A stretch of DNA of 64,000 nucleotides from Delphinapterus leucas (GCF_002288925.2 NW_022098044.1:9659100-9723099); one strand, 5' to 3'; shown: positions 47,408 to 59,446, counted from the first letter of the stretch. Program-made: numbers and translations. The notes: generated by a model from the letters alone, not told the origin.

Positions 47408-47704
47408 TTAAATTAATTAATTTTATTTATTATTTATTTTTGGCTGCACTGGGTCTTCATTGCTGCGTGTGGGCTTTCTCTAGTTGCGGCGAGTGGGGGC
47501 TACCCTTCGTTGCGGTGCACGGGCTTCTCATTGCAGTGGCTTTTCTTGTTGCAAAGCATGGGCTCTAGGTGTGCGGGCTTCAGTAGTTGTGGTGCACGGA
47601 CTTAGTTGCTCTGAGACGTGTGGGATCTTCCCGGACCAGGGATTGAACCTGTGTCCCCTGTGTTGGCAGGCAGATTCTTAACCACTGCGCCACCAGGGAA
47701 GTCC
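47408..47704 (-). mobile_element. CHR-type SINE, long form, antisense
   Basis: 'ggctgcactgggtcttcatt' to 'gcgccaccagggaagtcc'. Direct repeat 'ctttctgttt' on both sides. Confidence 0.92.
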
Positions 47705-47799
47705 CTTTCTGTTTGTTTGGTTACATTGATATGGCTGCCCATTTCCTCTGTCCATTTCCATATCAGTGTAGTTACTGTAGCTTTGTAATATGCTCTTCA

Positions 47800-49310
47800 A
47801 TTTTAATTCTAGTTGTTTTTTGAATATATATGTATTTATATTCATGTGGTTCAGAATTAAAAATAATCAAGAGTGTGCAGTGAAAATACCCCTTCCATCT
47901 CTGTCCTAGTCATCCAGTTCACTCCCTCCAGGCAACCCCCGTTATCAAGTTTGTTTATTCTTTCAGGGATATTTTATGCAGTATTAGGAAATGTGAATAT
48001 ATAATTCACTTCACCCCACCCTTTTACCCAGAAGGTAGCTAACCATACACATTCCTGTACATTGCATTTTTCACTAATATATCTTAAAGATCTTTCTATA
48101 TCAGCTCCCCAAGAGCATCCTTATTCTTATTTTGTTTTGGTTGGTTTGTTTCTGAGTGCACAGTATTCTATTGTATGGATTTACCATAATTTGTTCAATT
48201 AGTTCTCCAATGATGAACATTTAAGTTATTTACAGACTTAAAAAAAATTACAAACTAAGTTTCAATGAACAACCTTATACACATATAATTTTATACACAT
48301 GCAAATATAACTGCAAGAAAAATTTCTAGGAGTGGAACTGCTGGGGCAATGAGTATATGCATTTATAGCTTTGATAGGTGTGTCAGTTCACACTCCATAG
48401 AAGTTGCACCAATTTACATCCCTACCTGCCATGTATGAAAGTGCCTGTTTGCCCACATCCTCCCCAGCTCAGTGTTTTATCAACTGATCTTTGTCAATCT
48501 TATAGATGAAAAATCATGTCTCTGTGTTCTTTTAAGTTACATTTCTCTTACTATGAGTGAGGTACATTTTTTCTTATGTTTATGTATTATGTATTACCTT
48601 TACTGTGAACAAGCTGTTCATTTCTTTTGCCCTTAATTCTTTAGGGTGGTTGATCTTTTTCTTATTGACTTTTTAGGAGCTCTTTATATATTAAAAAAGT
48701 AGACATTTATCTGTGTTATAAGTTGTAAATATTTTCCCAGTTTGCCGTTTGTCTTTTTTTGTGATGGGATTTTTTTTTTCCATGCAGACATTTACATTTT
48801 TTTATGTATCAAACTTTAATGTTTTTCAGTGGCTTCTAGGGCTTTGTAAAAAGTCTTCTTCTCTTTATTTCTTTTAATACTTTGTGCCTTCATCTTTAGA
48901 TTTAAAATCTTTGATCCATCAGGAGCTTATGCTAACGTAGGGTATGCAATGTGAATCTGACTTAATTTTTTTTCAGTTTGCTAGCCAGTTGTCCCAACAC
49001 TATTTATTGAATAATCATCTTTTCTCCACTAATTTGAAATGCCACTTTTATCATATACTAAATTCCCACATGTGTTTGCTTATATTTCGAGACTTCCCGT
49101 TCTCTTTTATTGATTTATGTGTCTATTCATACACCAGAATCACAATGTTTTAACTGATTACTGTAGCTTTATATTACATTTTAAAATTCTAGTAGGATTA
49201 ATTCACTCTCATGCTTCTTTTCAGTGATTTTTCCAAGCTATTCTTGCATAGTTATTTTTCCAGGTGAACTTTAAAATCAGCTTGTTAGGATCTATTTTTT
49301 AAAATCCTGT
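47800..49310 (-). repeat. L1ME/L1M relic, antisense
   Basis: 'ggagtggaactgctggggca', 'caatttacatccctacctgc', 'gagctctttatatattaaaa', 'aatctttgatccatcaggag' and 'ggtgaactttaaaatcagct' read in order along an old L1 in antisense. Confidence 0.8.
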
Positions 49311-49319
49311 CATTAATGG

Positions 49320-49790
49320 GTTTTATGTAGCTGAATGATGTGATCAGATTTGTGTTTTAGGAAGATTACTCTGACTGCATTGTGAAAGCTAGATTGGAGG
49401 AAACAAGATTAGAGACAAAAAGACCAATTATAAGGCTGTTGCAGTAATTCCGGGGAATGGGTAGATGGGAAATTGAGGATAGTAGTAGGTTTGAGAAGTG
49501 TTTGGAAGGTCAGAGTGACCAGACATGGAGATGCCTGGGATGGGGAGGGGCTGGGAGGAAGTGCTCAAGGAGGACCCCAAACTTCCAGGGCTTGGCTGTG
49601 GGGTGGTGCCATTCCCAGACATTTGAAATACACGAGATAGAGCTGGTATGGGAGGAAGATGGCAGATTTGTTTCTAAACATGCTGGGTTTGAAATGCCTG
49701 CCAGGTAGTCCTAGAAGAGTTGTCCAGTGGGCTGTTGAACTACAAGTCTGAAGCTTTGGTGAGAGGTCCCTGCTGAAGATAAAGAGTTAT
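49320..49790 (+). repeat. Ancient unclassified mammalian repeat, copy 3 of 3
   Basis: 'gatgtgatcagatttgtgtt', 'aaggctgttgcagtaattcc', 'gggtttgaaatgcctgccag' and 'gtccagtgggctgttgaact' match the right part of the copy at 7430-8250. Confidence 0.55.
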
Positions 49791-50460
49791 ACGACAGAGT
49801 CCTGAAGAAGGCCAGCACTTAAAGGATGGTCGGGAAGTTCAGGAGTCAGCACAGAAGACTGGAAAGAAATACCACAGTGGTAGGAAGGAAACTGGAGAGC
49901 ATGGAGTCGCAGAAGCCAGAAGAAGAACATTTTCAAAAGAGAGTGAATTGTCAGTAATTTCAGATGGTTCTGAGAGGTCAGGTAACTTAAGAGCTGAAAA
50001 ACGTCCAGTTGCATTTAGTAACAAGGAAAGTCAATGGTTATCTTAGGGAGAGAAGTTTCAGTGGAGTAGAGGGGTCGGGGGCTGAGGGGTGAGTGGGGGC
50101 TGAGGGGTGAGTGGGAGTTGAGGAGGTAGTTGAGGCAACTCCTTCATCAGGAAACTTAGCTGTGGAGAAGGGAAGAGACACAGGGGTGAGAGGAGAAGAA
50201 CAGAGCATTAAGTTCTATTTCAAACACCACCCCTACCCCCCAGGGGAGAGGCTTGGCTGTGGTTAAATGGAGATGAGAGGGAGGCAGTGAAAGGGAAGAG
50301 GGTAGTGATCTTAGGCTTTGAGGACCAGGTAATCCTGAGATAGATATAAGGGCTTAGAGAAATTGGCCAAGATGAACTGTCTAGAAGGGAGTGATCCAGT
50401 TATAGCCTTGGTATATGTTCTCTGATGGTTTTACTTTTAATTTTGTTGAGTTTTCTAATA
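49791..50460. other. Intron 2 sequence, purine-rich
   Basis: G/A-rich with a 'gtgagtgggggctgaggg' tandem at about 50080-50120. No gene was recognised. Confidence 0.4.
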
Positions 50461-50479
50461 TTTTTGTTTGGCTATTTTT

Positions 50480-50832
50480 TAAAAATTAATTAATTACTGT
50501 ATTTATTTTTGGCTGCGTTGGGTCTTTGTTGCTGCGCGCGGACTTTCTCTAGTTGCGGCGAGCAGGGGCTACTCTTCGTTGCGGTGCGCAGGCTTCTCAT
50601 TGCGGTGGCTTCTCATGTTGCAGAGCGCAGGCTCTAGGTGCATGGGCTGCAGTAGTTGTGACACGCGGGCTCAGTAGTTGTGGCTCACGGGCTCTAGAGC
50701 GCAGGTCCAGTAGTTGTGGCCCACAGGATTAGTTGCTCCGTGGCATGTGGGATCTTCCCAGACCAGGGCTCGAACCCGTGTCCCCTGCATTGGCAGGTGG
50801 ATTCTTAACCACTGCGCCACTAGGGAAGTCCC
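50480..50832 (-). mobile_element. CHR-type SINE, long form, antisense, with target duplication
   Basis: 'ggctgcgttgggtctttgtt' to 'gcgccactagggaagtcc'. The perfect 15 bp repeat 'tgtttggctattttt' flanks it (50465-50479 and 50833-50847). Confidence 0.95.
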
Positions 50833-51424
50833 TGTTTGGCTATTTTTATATCTTGAGAATTTAGAGAAAGAACTTCTAAGAAATTGGAATCAGGTTTAGA
50901 AATTTAATTGGCAATTAAGTTAAAAAGGTACAGAACAGTGTATTAGTGTGCTACCATTTGTGTAAAAAAGGGTGGGGGTAGAAATAATATGTATTTGCTG
51001 TACATGCATAATCAGTAGTTGGAAGGAGTCACAAGAAACTAATAATGTAATTACCCATTGGGAGGTGGGGACTGGAGAGAGGGGAACAAGGGGTGGAGGT
51101 TGTCTCTTCACTGTCCATCTTTTATTTAAGAATGTAAATATATTTCTTATTTAAATAATTTGATCTAAGTGGGTTGGTTGTCTTTAAAAGTAATGGTTCC
51201 AGCAGAGCCTGAATTTTCTTAGTTACTGATGACTCTAAGTGGGGTCCATCTGTTTTTCCATATCTAAGAACCACCAAGAAGCAAGTTCTTGCTTTATGCC
51301 TGTGAGGTGTGGACCTTTGCCTTTTCTCTACTCTTCCCCACTGGAGAACAGCAGCGCTGGGGAAGTGGGCAGTCCTAGATTTTGGTTTAGGGAAAAGGAC
51401 TGTGCCCTGGCCTGGCATGTCCTG

Positions 51425-52272
51425 GCCCTACTATCCATAGTTCGACTGAGTGGGCTATTAAGGGTTCTGCACCCAATTCCACCATGGGCAGAAGGGGGTT
51501 CCCGACACCAACAAGCAATTCTCCTACCACTCAACTCAATTCTGACACCATCTTCCCAGAGACAGCGTCAAGTGACGCAGGTTAAGGACTCAGTCCTATA
51601 TAAGACTGCCCCGCCTCTACACTTCAGACACCAGTTACGAGTCTAGGTCCCCGAGTTACCTACAACTTCTGTCCAACTTGGCTGTAAATCGGAGGTTCCC
51701 ATGACCTCCTCCTCCTTTGGATTCAATTAATTTAACAGAGCAGCTCATAGAATTCAGGGAAACATTTACTTACACTTACCAGTTTATTATAAAAGAATAT
51801 GATAAAGGATACAGATGAACATCCAGATGTAAGAGATGTGTAGGGCAAGGTATGTGGGAAAGGGGCACAGAGCTTCTGTGCCCTCTCCAGGACACACCAC
51901 TGTCTTCAAATCTCCATGCGTTCACCAACCCAGAAGTTCTGCAAACCCTATCCTCTTGGGTTTTTATGGAGGCTTCATTACAGAAGCATGATTGATTACA
52001 TCATTGGCCATTGGCGATTGCTTCAACTTCCAGTCCCTCTCCCCTCTCTGGTGGTGCTGAGGGGGACACTAAAAGTTTCAACCCTCTAATCACAGGGTTG
52101 GTTCTCCAGACAACCAGCCCCTACCGTTAGGTGTGTTCCAAAAGTCACCTGATTAACATAACAAAAAACACCTTTGCTGCTCTCATCACTTAGGAAATTC
52201 CAAAGGAGCTCTGTGCCAGAAATGAGGAGGAAGACCAAATATATTTTCCTTATTAAAAGTCACAATCCCACA
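51425..52272 (-). mobile_element. Solo ERVL-class LTR (MER21-like), antisense
   Basis: Read on the minus strand it starts TGTGGGATTGTGACTTTTAA, has 'tataataaactggtaagtgt' as polyadenylation region, then 'aacctccgatttacagccaa' and 'ggtgtcagaattgagttgag'. That order matches long ERVL-class LTRs of the MER21 kind as I remember them. About 850 bases, with no viral genes attached. The family assignment is tentative; the LTR class is fairly sure. Confidence 0.65.
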
Positions 52273-54110
52273 GCTGTAAAGCTGCTTTATAGGGAAGAGA
52301 AAGGAGAAAGTGGGCAGTCATTATCCTGACACAGGCAGAAGTCTCCCACTGGTTGTCCCCTTCCCAGCTGCGGCACATCCCACTGACAGTTAATCCTATG
52401 ACTTGTCAGTCTCTCCATTACCATAAATTATTTCCAGAAACTCCAAAAATTTTCAAAACATGTCAAAAATTCCCTAAACACAAACAAGTAAAATACACAG
52501 AAAATGAAAAAAAAAATTTTTTTTTAGCATTTCTCAATAAGTTTCTTGGTGGCTTTAGAGGAAACATCTGAATTATTGCATTGATGAACCATTTTACTTT
52601 GAATCTCTGTTTTATACTCCATGCGGATTGCACACCTCCACCGTTGGAGCATCAGATGAAATACAGTCACCTCAAAACTTTGAAATCCCACAAAAATAAC
52701 CAAGTTCACTGATGATAATTTTCCTTATCCATTTTTTAGGGTACCAGGTAAAGTAGTTAGTTAGGGCTGTGTTAAAGGTGCCTAATCTGAGAAGCTGAAC
52801 CATAACATTCTGGCAGTTTGAGGAAGCTGATTGATCACCGTTCCCTTTTCTGGGTTCTCACTGGTGGGGAGCTGACTCAGGGAGCCGATGGAGGATCAGA
52901 TCATTAGCTTTATTAGCTTTATTACTAGCTGCTGGGTAGCTCCCAGAGCCCTTTTGGGCGGGGCTCTGGGATCAAAATGGGACATCCCTCCTCACGCCTC
53001 CCTCTTCCTGGAAGTGAGGCCACCTGCGCCTGCGTAGGCAGGGCTGACCAGGCTTACCTCACCAGTCACAGGCCAGAGCTGGAGAAAGGCCCACTTTCCT
53101 TGTAAGGGAGAGACCCTGCCCTACTGTTGGGAACCAAGGAGCTGTCGGTAGCACATTCACCCATCCAAAGGAGGGGCCCGGTTCAGGATGGCAGCTCTCA
53201 CCAGCTCACGTCTGAGTGGTTGGATTTCTCTCCCCTGTCTGTAGGCAGAGGGGGGCACTTGCAGGTGAGACGAAAAGACTTCCTCCTTATGAGCCCTGCC
53301 AGTTTTTGTATTAGGTGACAAAAGGAATGCCAAACCCACTTAACTTGGAGTCTCCAAACGCACCCAGACTCATTTGCAGTTTGAACTCAAATTAAATGGA
53401 GAACCTGGTTCCACAGACAAATCCTCCTACTTTTGGTAACTTGGTTCCTCATGGAGAAGAATGACCTTATAATGATGAATTTTTAGAAACCTCTCATCTG
53501 GGCAGATTCCCCCAAGAGATTCCCCCAAGGATACTTTACAGCTCAGCCTAAGGGAAGATATACCAGAAGCAGGGCTGTATGAAAAAGGAGTGGCCTGCCT
53601 GGGAAAGTCATCGGGTCCCATCTCCTGTGGGGTCTAGTAGGGGCTGGATGGCCGCGGCAAGGGTGCTGCGTAGTGGGATTGACAGGCCTGTAAGGGCGTT
53701 CCTAACTCTTGTGACTGACTGTGAATCCAGGAGGAACAGGACACTACGTGTGCCTCTTCATGAGCAAGTGGTCGGGTGAGGAAAAGTACCCAAGGCTCTT
53801 TTAAATCAAAAACAGGATGTACATTTCGTTGTCTTTTTTAAAACTCAATATGCTTTGTTTAGAATTGCCATGTGCTGTTATAGCTAACTAAATATTCCAG
53901 ATTATTTTATTCCCTCTAGAAACATTTTCTTTTATGATATACCCTCCTAGTTCCTTTGTGAAATTATACACTTATTTTGTCCTTTAAAGTCATGTGAAGA
54001 AAAGTATTTTAGTAATAATTTTTGCAGGCCATATGGTAAAACACTTAGCTTTCATCTCTTTTTTTGCATGTCTGTAAGTTATTGGGTTAAAACTGAAAAA
54101 AAAGACACAC
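52273..54110. other. Intron 2 sequence with no recognised feature
   Basis: 52760-53300 is GC-richer and might be an unclassified LTR or single-copy sequence. No gene was recognised. Confidence 0.4.
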
Positions 54111-54119
54111 TTAATTTAC

Positions 54120-55110
54120 TATAGTGTCACAATTTTAATTTTAAAAAATTAAACTTTTTATTTGAAAATGTAAAATATACCCTAAAGTAGAGAATAGAAT
54201 AATGAACCCCCTTATACTCATCACCAGTCTTAATATTTTCCAGTTTTATTGAGGTATAATTGACATATATCCTTGTATTAGTTTAAGGTATACAACATAA
54301 TGATTTGCTCTGTGTATATATTGCAAAAAAATGATTACCACAATACACAGGGGAACAAGGTCATGAGGAAAGGAGGGCTTGGTGTGCTGCTGCCATTTCT
54401 TCCACCTTCAGTCTCTGCGCCTTTTGCCGAGCTTCCAACAGCACTGTGTTGGGACAGAGCGTTCGGAGGTTCACAGCCTCAGTGGTCCATAGGAGCCGCT
54501 ATGAGGAGGGTCCGGGGAAGAATTTAGCATTTTCAGTGGAAAACAAGTGGCGGATACTAGCTATGATGACTTTGTACTTTGGGTCTGGATTTACTGCACC
54601 TTTCTTTATAGTAAGACACCAACTGCTTAAAAAATAATCCATGAGACAGATATGAAGAGGAGCATTTTGAGATGTGCTGTCTCTTTGAAAAAAGGATCAA
54701 ACTCTTGAACTCAGCATCCTAGATATGTTTGTAAATAAACTTATGGCATAAATCCTTAATATCTCTTCTCTGAAATATAGAACATGATAATTAAGCATGT
54801 GCTTACTTTTATTTGGGTAATATTGCATTATTAGTTTCTTAATTAAATATGTATGTGATTTTTAAAAAAATGATTACCACAATAAGTCTAGTTAACATCC
54901 ATCACCACACACAGTTACACATTTTTTTTTCATTGATGGGAACTTTTAAGATCTACTATCTTAGCAACTTTCAAATATGTATTATGGTATTATTAGCTCT
55001 AGTCACCATGCCATACATTACATCCTCAGAACTTGTTTATCTTAAAACTGGAAGTTTGTGCCTTTTGACTGCCTCCACCCATTTCCCTCAATAATTTTCA
55101 ACACTTTGTC
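54120..55110 (-). repeat. L1M 3' UTR, antisense, split by a COX7C retrocopy
   Basis: Left part to 54345 ('ttattgaggtataattgaca', 'aaggtatacaacataatgat') and right part from 54870 ('tgattaccacaataagtcta', 'gttaacatccatcaccacac') are continuous in L1M 3' UTRs. The retrocopy inserted between them. Confidence 0.85.
54346..54869 (+). pseudogene. COX7C: COX7C processed retrocopy, start codon lost
   Basis: An intronless copy of the mRNA for cytochrome c oxidase subunit 7C, a small nuclear-encoded subunit of respiratory complex IV in the mitochondrial inner membrane. The frame 54446-54637 is 63 codons, the exact length of COX7C, with no internal stop. It reads [20 protein letters not shown] after the first codon, then PGKN, FSVENKW, a hydrophobic membrane segment and VRHQLLKK at the end. 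The first codon is GTG where COX7C has ATG, and the next in-frame ATGs are near codon 40. The copy has 5' and 3' UTR sequence, ATTAAA at 54842, an A-run from 54864, and direct repeats 'atgattaccacaata' (54331-54345 and 54870-54884). It lies in an old L1 in CRTC3 intron 2, on the same strand as CRTC3. Confidence 0.95.
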
Positions 55111-55855
55111 AATTTTGTTGCATTTATCCCCCTTACTTTTTTTTTTTTAATTCCAAATTACAGATCTCTTTTAAACTCAGTGAAGTATCTTACCAAGTTT
55201 AATCAGAGTGGTGTATCTGGCGTGGTTCAGGATGCAGCGAGACTGAAAGGAGAGGGAAGAAGGGCAGTCCGTGCCCACACATGACTCTTCCTCACCTCCG
55301 TCTCATACGGCAGGAAGAGGCAGGTGATGGGGTGAAGCCACGTTCAGGTGCTTTGACTCCTTTCCTACTGGACCTAAAATACCTATCTGACCCCTCTGGC
55401 CTCTGAGGACACCATTGGCCTTACTCTACTGGCCGGTTGCTTTCCTGTTTAACCTGCCTCTAGGCCAGGCACCTGCTGCCCTGCCCTGTCACTGCTCAAG
55501 TCTTAGCTCACAAAAACCAAGTTCCTCCCTTCCACAGTTCCTTTCCATCATTCCATCATCACATAAGAAGCAAATCAGCTTCTTCTGGAGGAAATAAATG
55601 GGCAGACCCAATTTACCCAGAACTGATTTCTCTAGTCATGATCATATTAGGAGCCAAAGGGGAGCTGCACTCAACAGAAGGCCTCTCTTTCCACTGAAGA
55701 CATTGCGCCAGGCAGGAAGGTGGGGATGGGAGTGGACAGTTTAAAACTTCTGCCTCTGTGGGTGCTTGTGTGGTATTTCCTGTAAAGACAGTAATATGCC
55801 TGCAGGGGCTTGGGGTCTGCATTAACCTCTGCCATGCCCATGCCCATCCCTGAGG
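55111..55855. other. Intron 2 sequence with no recognised feature
   Basis: Begins with a T-run at 55137-55148. No gene or confident repeat was recognised. Confidence 0.4.
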
Positions 55856-55859
55856 ATTT

Positions 55860-55985
55860 GAAGTGGAAATTCATTTTATTATGGAAAATTTTAGCTATCC
55901 CCCAAAGTAGAAAGAATAGAATACTAAGCTCCCATAGAGCCATCACCAGTTTCAATAATTCTCAACATTTTGTCATTTAAACTTT
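55860..55985 (-). repeat. Probable L1M 3' UTR fragment, antisense
   Basis: 'attatggaaaattttagcta', 'aagaatagaatactaagctc' and 'agagccatcaccagtttcaa' resemble old L1 3' UTR text. Confidence 0.45.
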
Positions 55986-55989
55986 TTGA

Positions 55990-57180
55990 TCATGCATCCT
56001 AGTAGTAAAAAAGAGTTTTGTATCCCCAATCTGGTTACGTTTTTGTTTGTTAGTTATATATACATACCCCTGTACTGTTATATTATTACACAAAAAAATA
56101 GAAAACTGAGTGGTGGAAACAGGGCTTCTAATATCTTCTCTACACCCTATATACATCACACACTCTGCTTTGGATCCTAATTATTTAGAAACATAATAAT
56201 AATTCATCAAACGTGTGTTGGAACCCACTGTCACAGACACCATGTGGGGGCTGAGAGGGAAGGTGCTGGGGCAGAATAACAGGTCTCACCGCTTGCAGTC
56301 CGCTAGGTCAGCAGAATGTCACCCAACAACCTCTCCAGGTGAGATGCCTGTGCAAGCCCCACCTGGGATATTGACCTTCTCAACTGCCTCTTCCGGGAAC
56401 AAGAGCCCGCTATGAACCCTAAACCCTGCACTCTGGGCATGTTTTATGCTTTGTTGTTATTTCTTATTTTTACAGATTATTCCTCCTGGTCCTCTGAGAT
56501 AATTTTGACTGCTTTGATTTTTTTTTTTTCTGTTTGGACCTTTGCTGCCTTAAAAAACAAACTGTTTTATCGCTGTCATTTTTTAGAGTAATCTTTATCC
56601 TTAGTTTATCTTATTAACTTTTCTTCCCTTTTACCTTTCATTTAAAAGTAAGGACTAGGAAGGGGCAACACATGGGATACAGATATGGTGACAGGCCAGG
56701 TCACAGGTTAGAAGGTTTGAGTGCCAGCACCTTCTCTGCTCTGCTCTGCTCTTTGTAGCTTCTTTTCATCCTCACAGCAGGACTCATTTGTTCCTTGGGA
56801 GAAGATTGGATCCCAAATTCAGTTGGCAAAAAAGGCATGGTCTCAATGTTAAAAATAAAATAAAAACTACCCACTCAGGTGATTCAGGGGCTCTGAGAGT
56901 CAAAGTACCCTGTGAAACTGGACTAAGACCAGCCTGAAGATAGTGTAGCACTGGCCACCTGCTGGGAGAAAAGCCTGACCTTATTCCCAGAAGTTAGGAG
57001 CCTTACAGTTTTGTGAACTCAAGATCTAGCCCACTGGCGTGGCTGAGCACCAGCTGCTGCCCAATTTTAACACTGCAGAGGGCAAAGGAAGAGGCTGGGG
57101 AGCTGAGGTCAGGGAGGGCTGGCAGAGCGCTGGCACGTCTGATCCTGGAGATTTGTAAAGTATTTTGAATTACATTTTAA
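55990..57180. other. Intron 2 sequence with no recognised feature
   Basis: No gene or confident repeat was recognised over 1.2 kb. Confidence 0.4.
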
Positions 57181-58170
57181 GGTTGTTTTGTTTTGATGGT
57201 GATATAATAGAGTCTCTAACCAAGCTATGAAATCCTTTTTATTCTGCTTGTTTTGTAAGGCAGAATTAAAATGCTCCATTTAGCCCCCAGGGAGTGAATT
57301 AATAGCCTCTTCTTTGCAGTGGGCAGGTCTTCCTGACTCCCTCCCTCCCTTCATCATGAGAACCAAAGGAAGCCCTGGCTGTGGCTGGAATGATCTCCAG
57401 CTGGGTTCCCAAGAGAGGCACAGTTGTCCCTTTGTTAGACTCTTTTTTAAAAGAGGGGACCTATAACGTCGTCCATTAACTATAGCCTGCATATAAATAA
57501 GAAGCGCTGCAAACTCAGGGAATCTGCCTTCCTGCCCTTTTAAAGTCTCCAGCCTTCCCCCCAGAGAAATGTATTCAGAACCAGGGGTTAGTCTTTCATG
57601 AACGAAAGAAGAGCTAAACAGCATTGTGGGCAGGCTGGAGGTCCTGTAGAGCAAATTAGTGAGTGCGAGGGTGACCTCAGAGCCAAGCATTAACACACCG
57701 TCTCTAGTAGTGCCTTTATGATCTGTTAAACTTCTACCCAGTCTCCTGTTCCACCTCTAGCTCTACTGGGGAGGAGGGAAACAGATGGGAGCTCAAATAT
57801 ATAGAGTAATTTAGAAGGATTGAGGTAGCATTTTAATTCTATAGGAGGAAGCATGGGAAGGTCAATAAATAGCCTTGGGACTTGTAGCTAACCTTTATAA
57901 AATATTGTCGGACACTTACCCCAAATGAGACTGTTGGATCCAATATAAAAGGTAAGTATGCTGTTTATACTGCAAGATAGCCAGATACCCTAGCAGGGCT
58001 CTTACCCTTTAATTGAATCTTGGGTCGTCAGTAGATTTATGAGAACATAATAAAATTTTGTCTGGAACATTTCTGGAAAAATATTTTTTATTTTTTCTGT
58101 ATATGTCAGCAAAAATCCACTTACAATCTCAAAAATAACCGATTTTATGTGGGCAACTGAGCAAAGGAGG
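57181..58170. other. Single-copy-looking block, possible conserved non-coding DNA
   Basis: No repeat family was recognised over nearly 1 kb, which is unusual in this intron. A ~139-codon minus-strand frame (57696-57280) has no recognisable domain. Regulatory function is a guess until conservation is checked. Confidence 0.35.
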
Positions 58171-58204
58171 CAAAATGGTGAGGTGAAAAAAAAAAAATCG
58201 TGAG

Positions 58205-58345
58205 GTGAAGAGAACCCTGAAGGAGACTCAGAATCCTGAGTTCAAGTTGCCAGGCTGTGTGACGGTGAGAAAAAAATCACTTCATCTCTCTGGGTCCTGG
58301 TTTCTCATCTGTAGAAGGAAAGCACGGAGCTGGATTCCATTATGG
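58205..58345 (+). repeat. MIR fragment, sense
   Basis: 'caagttgccaggctgtgtga' and 'cctggtttctcatctgtaga' resemble the MIR core. Confidence 0.6.
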
Positions 58346-59431
58346 TCAGCAGTCCTTTTGCTTATCACTCTGATAAGCCAGCAGCCCTGTTCCCTTGTTT
58401 TGCTCATTCCCACCTTATTTTCACCTGCTCTGGGTTGAAAAGCCAGGTGGTCCAGTTTATTAGGCTCAGGTAAGGTGTAATGGAGAACCTGAGGGGCTCC
58501 CTTCCAAGTGCTCTCCTGGAGGGTTCTGTTTTTGTTGCTTAGAGGCTCTCTTTGCTTCCTGGTTTGCTGCTGAGATGGGTGAAGTTGTCACATAAATGAC
58601 CCCTGGTTCAGGCTAGCACATTGTCCTCATACCGTAAAATAACGGTATCATCACATCCAGTGCAACTCCTGTCAGTATGTATTTCTAGTATTGACAGTGG
58701 TATTCCAGAAAAATATCTGTTGCTCTGACAGGATTTTTTTTTTTTCTTGCGCTTTAGTTATCATAATGTCTACAAATGAAGCTACTGAGAGTTGTCTTAT
58801 GTGGAATTGTTTCTGTTTGAGAATAGTGATTGGGCATCCCCTTGTAAAGATACTGAGGTTATGGTATTCTGGATCAAGACTTTTCAGAGGAACCATTAAT
58901 ATGCTTAATCTCTGTCTTCTCAAATGTTTTAAATATATTTTAAAAAACTCAGTAGAACTTCTTACAGTGCAGGAATGTACTTGGCCATCCTCCTAGCATT
59001 TAGAAATCTATATTTCATTTGAGAGAAGTTGCAAATTACATTTCTCCTTTTTTTAATAACATCGTATAGAAATACAGCTGTAAGTGAGAATCGATTTTGC
59101 TGCAAGAAAGAAGTGTGGCTTGGTCATTCACGTATAAAGAATATGCTATAGCATATATACCTTTAATAATGACAGTCTCCTTGAGTTGGCAATAAGCAGC
59201 TCTCCAATTCTCAAACTTCAGCTCATTCCATGACTAAACATGGGCTTAGTAGTAGGAATCTGCTTGTGGTTTGTTAGTCATGTAAGAAAGATCTGGGGTT
59301 TCTAATTAGCCACAAACTTAATGATCTGCCAGTGATGCGGTACGTGTGCTAAAAGAATCAATGCAAATGTAGGTCACATTGGTAGATCAATAGTGTCTAA
59401 TTAGAGGAAGTAATCTTCCTCCCAGGAAAGG
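58346..59431. other. Intron 2 sequence, largely single-copy-looking
   Basis: No repeat or gene was recognised. 59050-59430 has A/T-rich homeodomain-type words (for example 'ctaattag' and 'tctaattagcc'). Confidence 0.4.
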
Positions 59432-59446
59432 TAAGGAAATCCAGCT

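Noticed and set aside
57280..57696. 139-codon minus-strand frame in a repeat-poor block
   Set aside because: No homology recognised and no evidence of splicing or selection. The block is noted as possible non-coding conservation instead.
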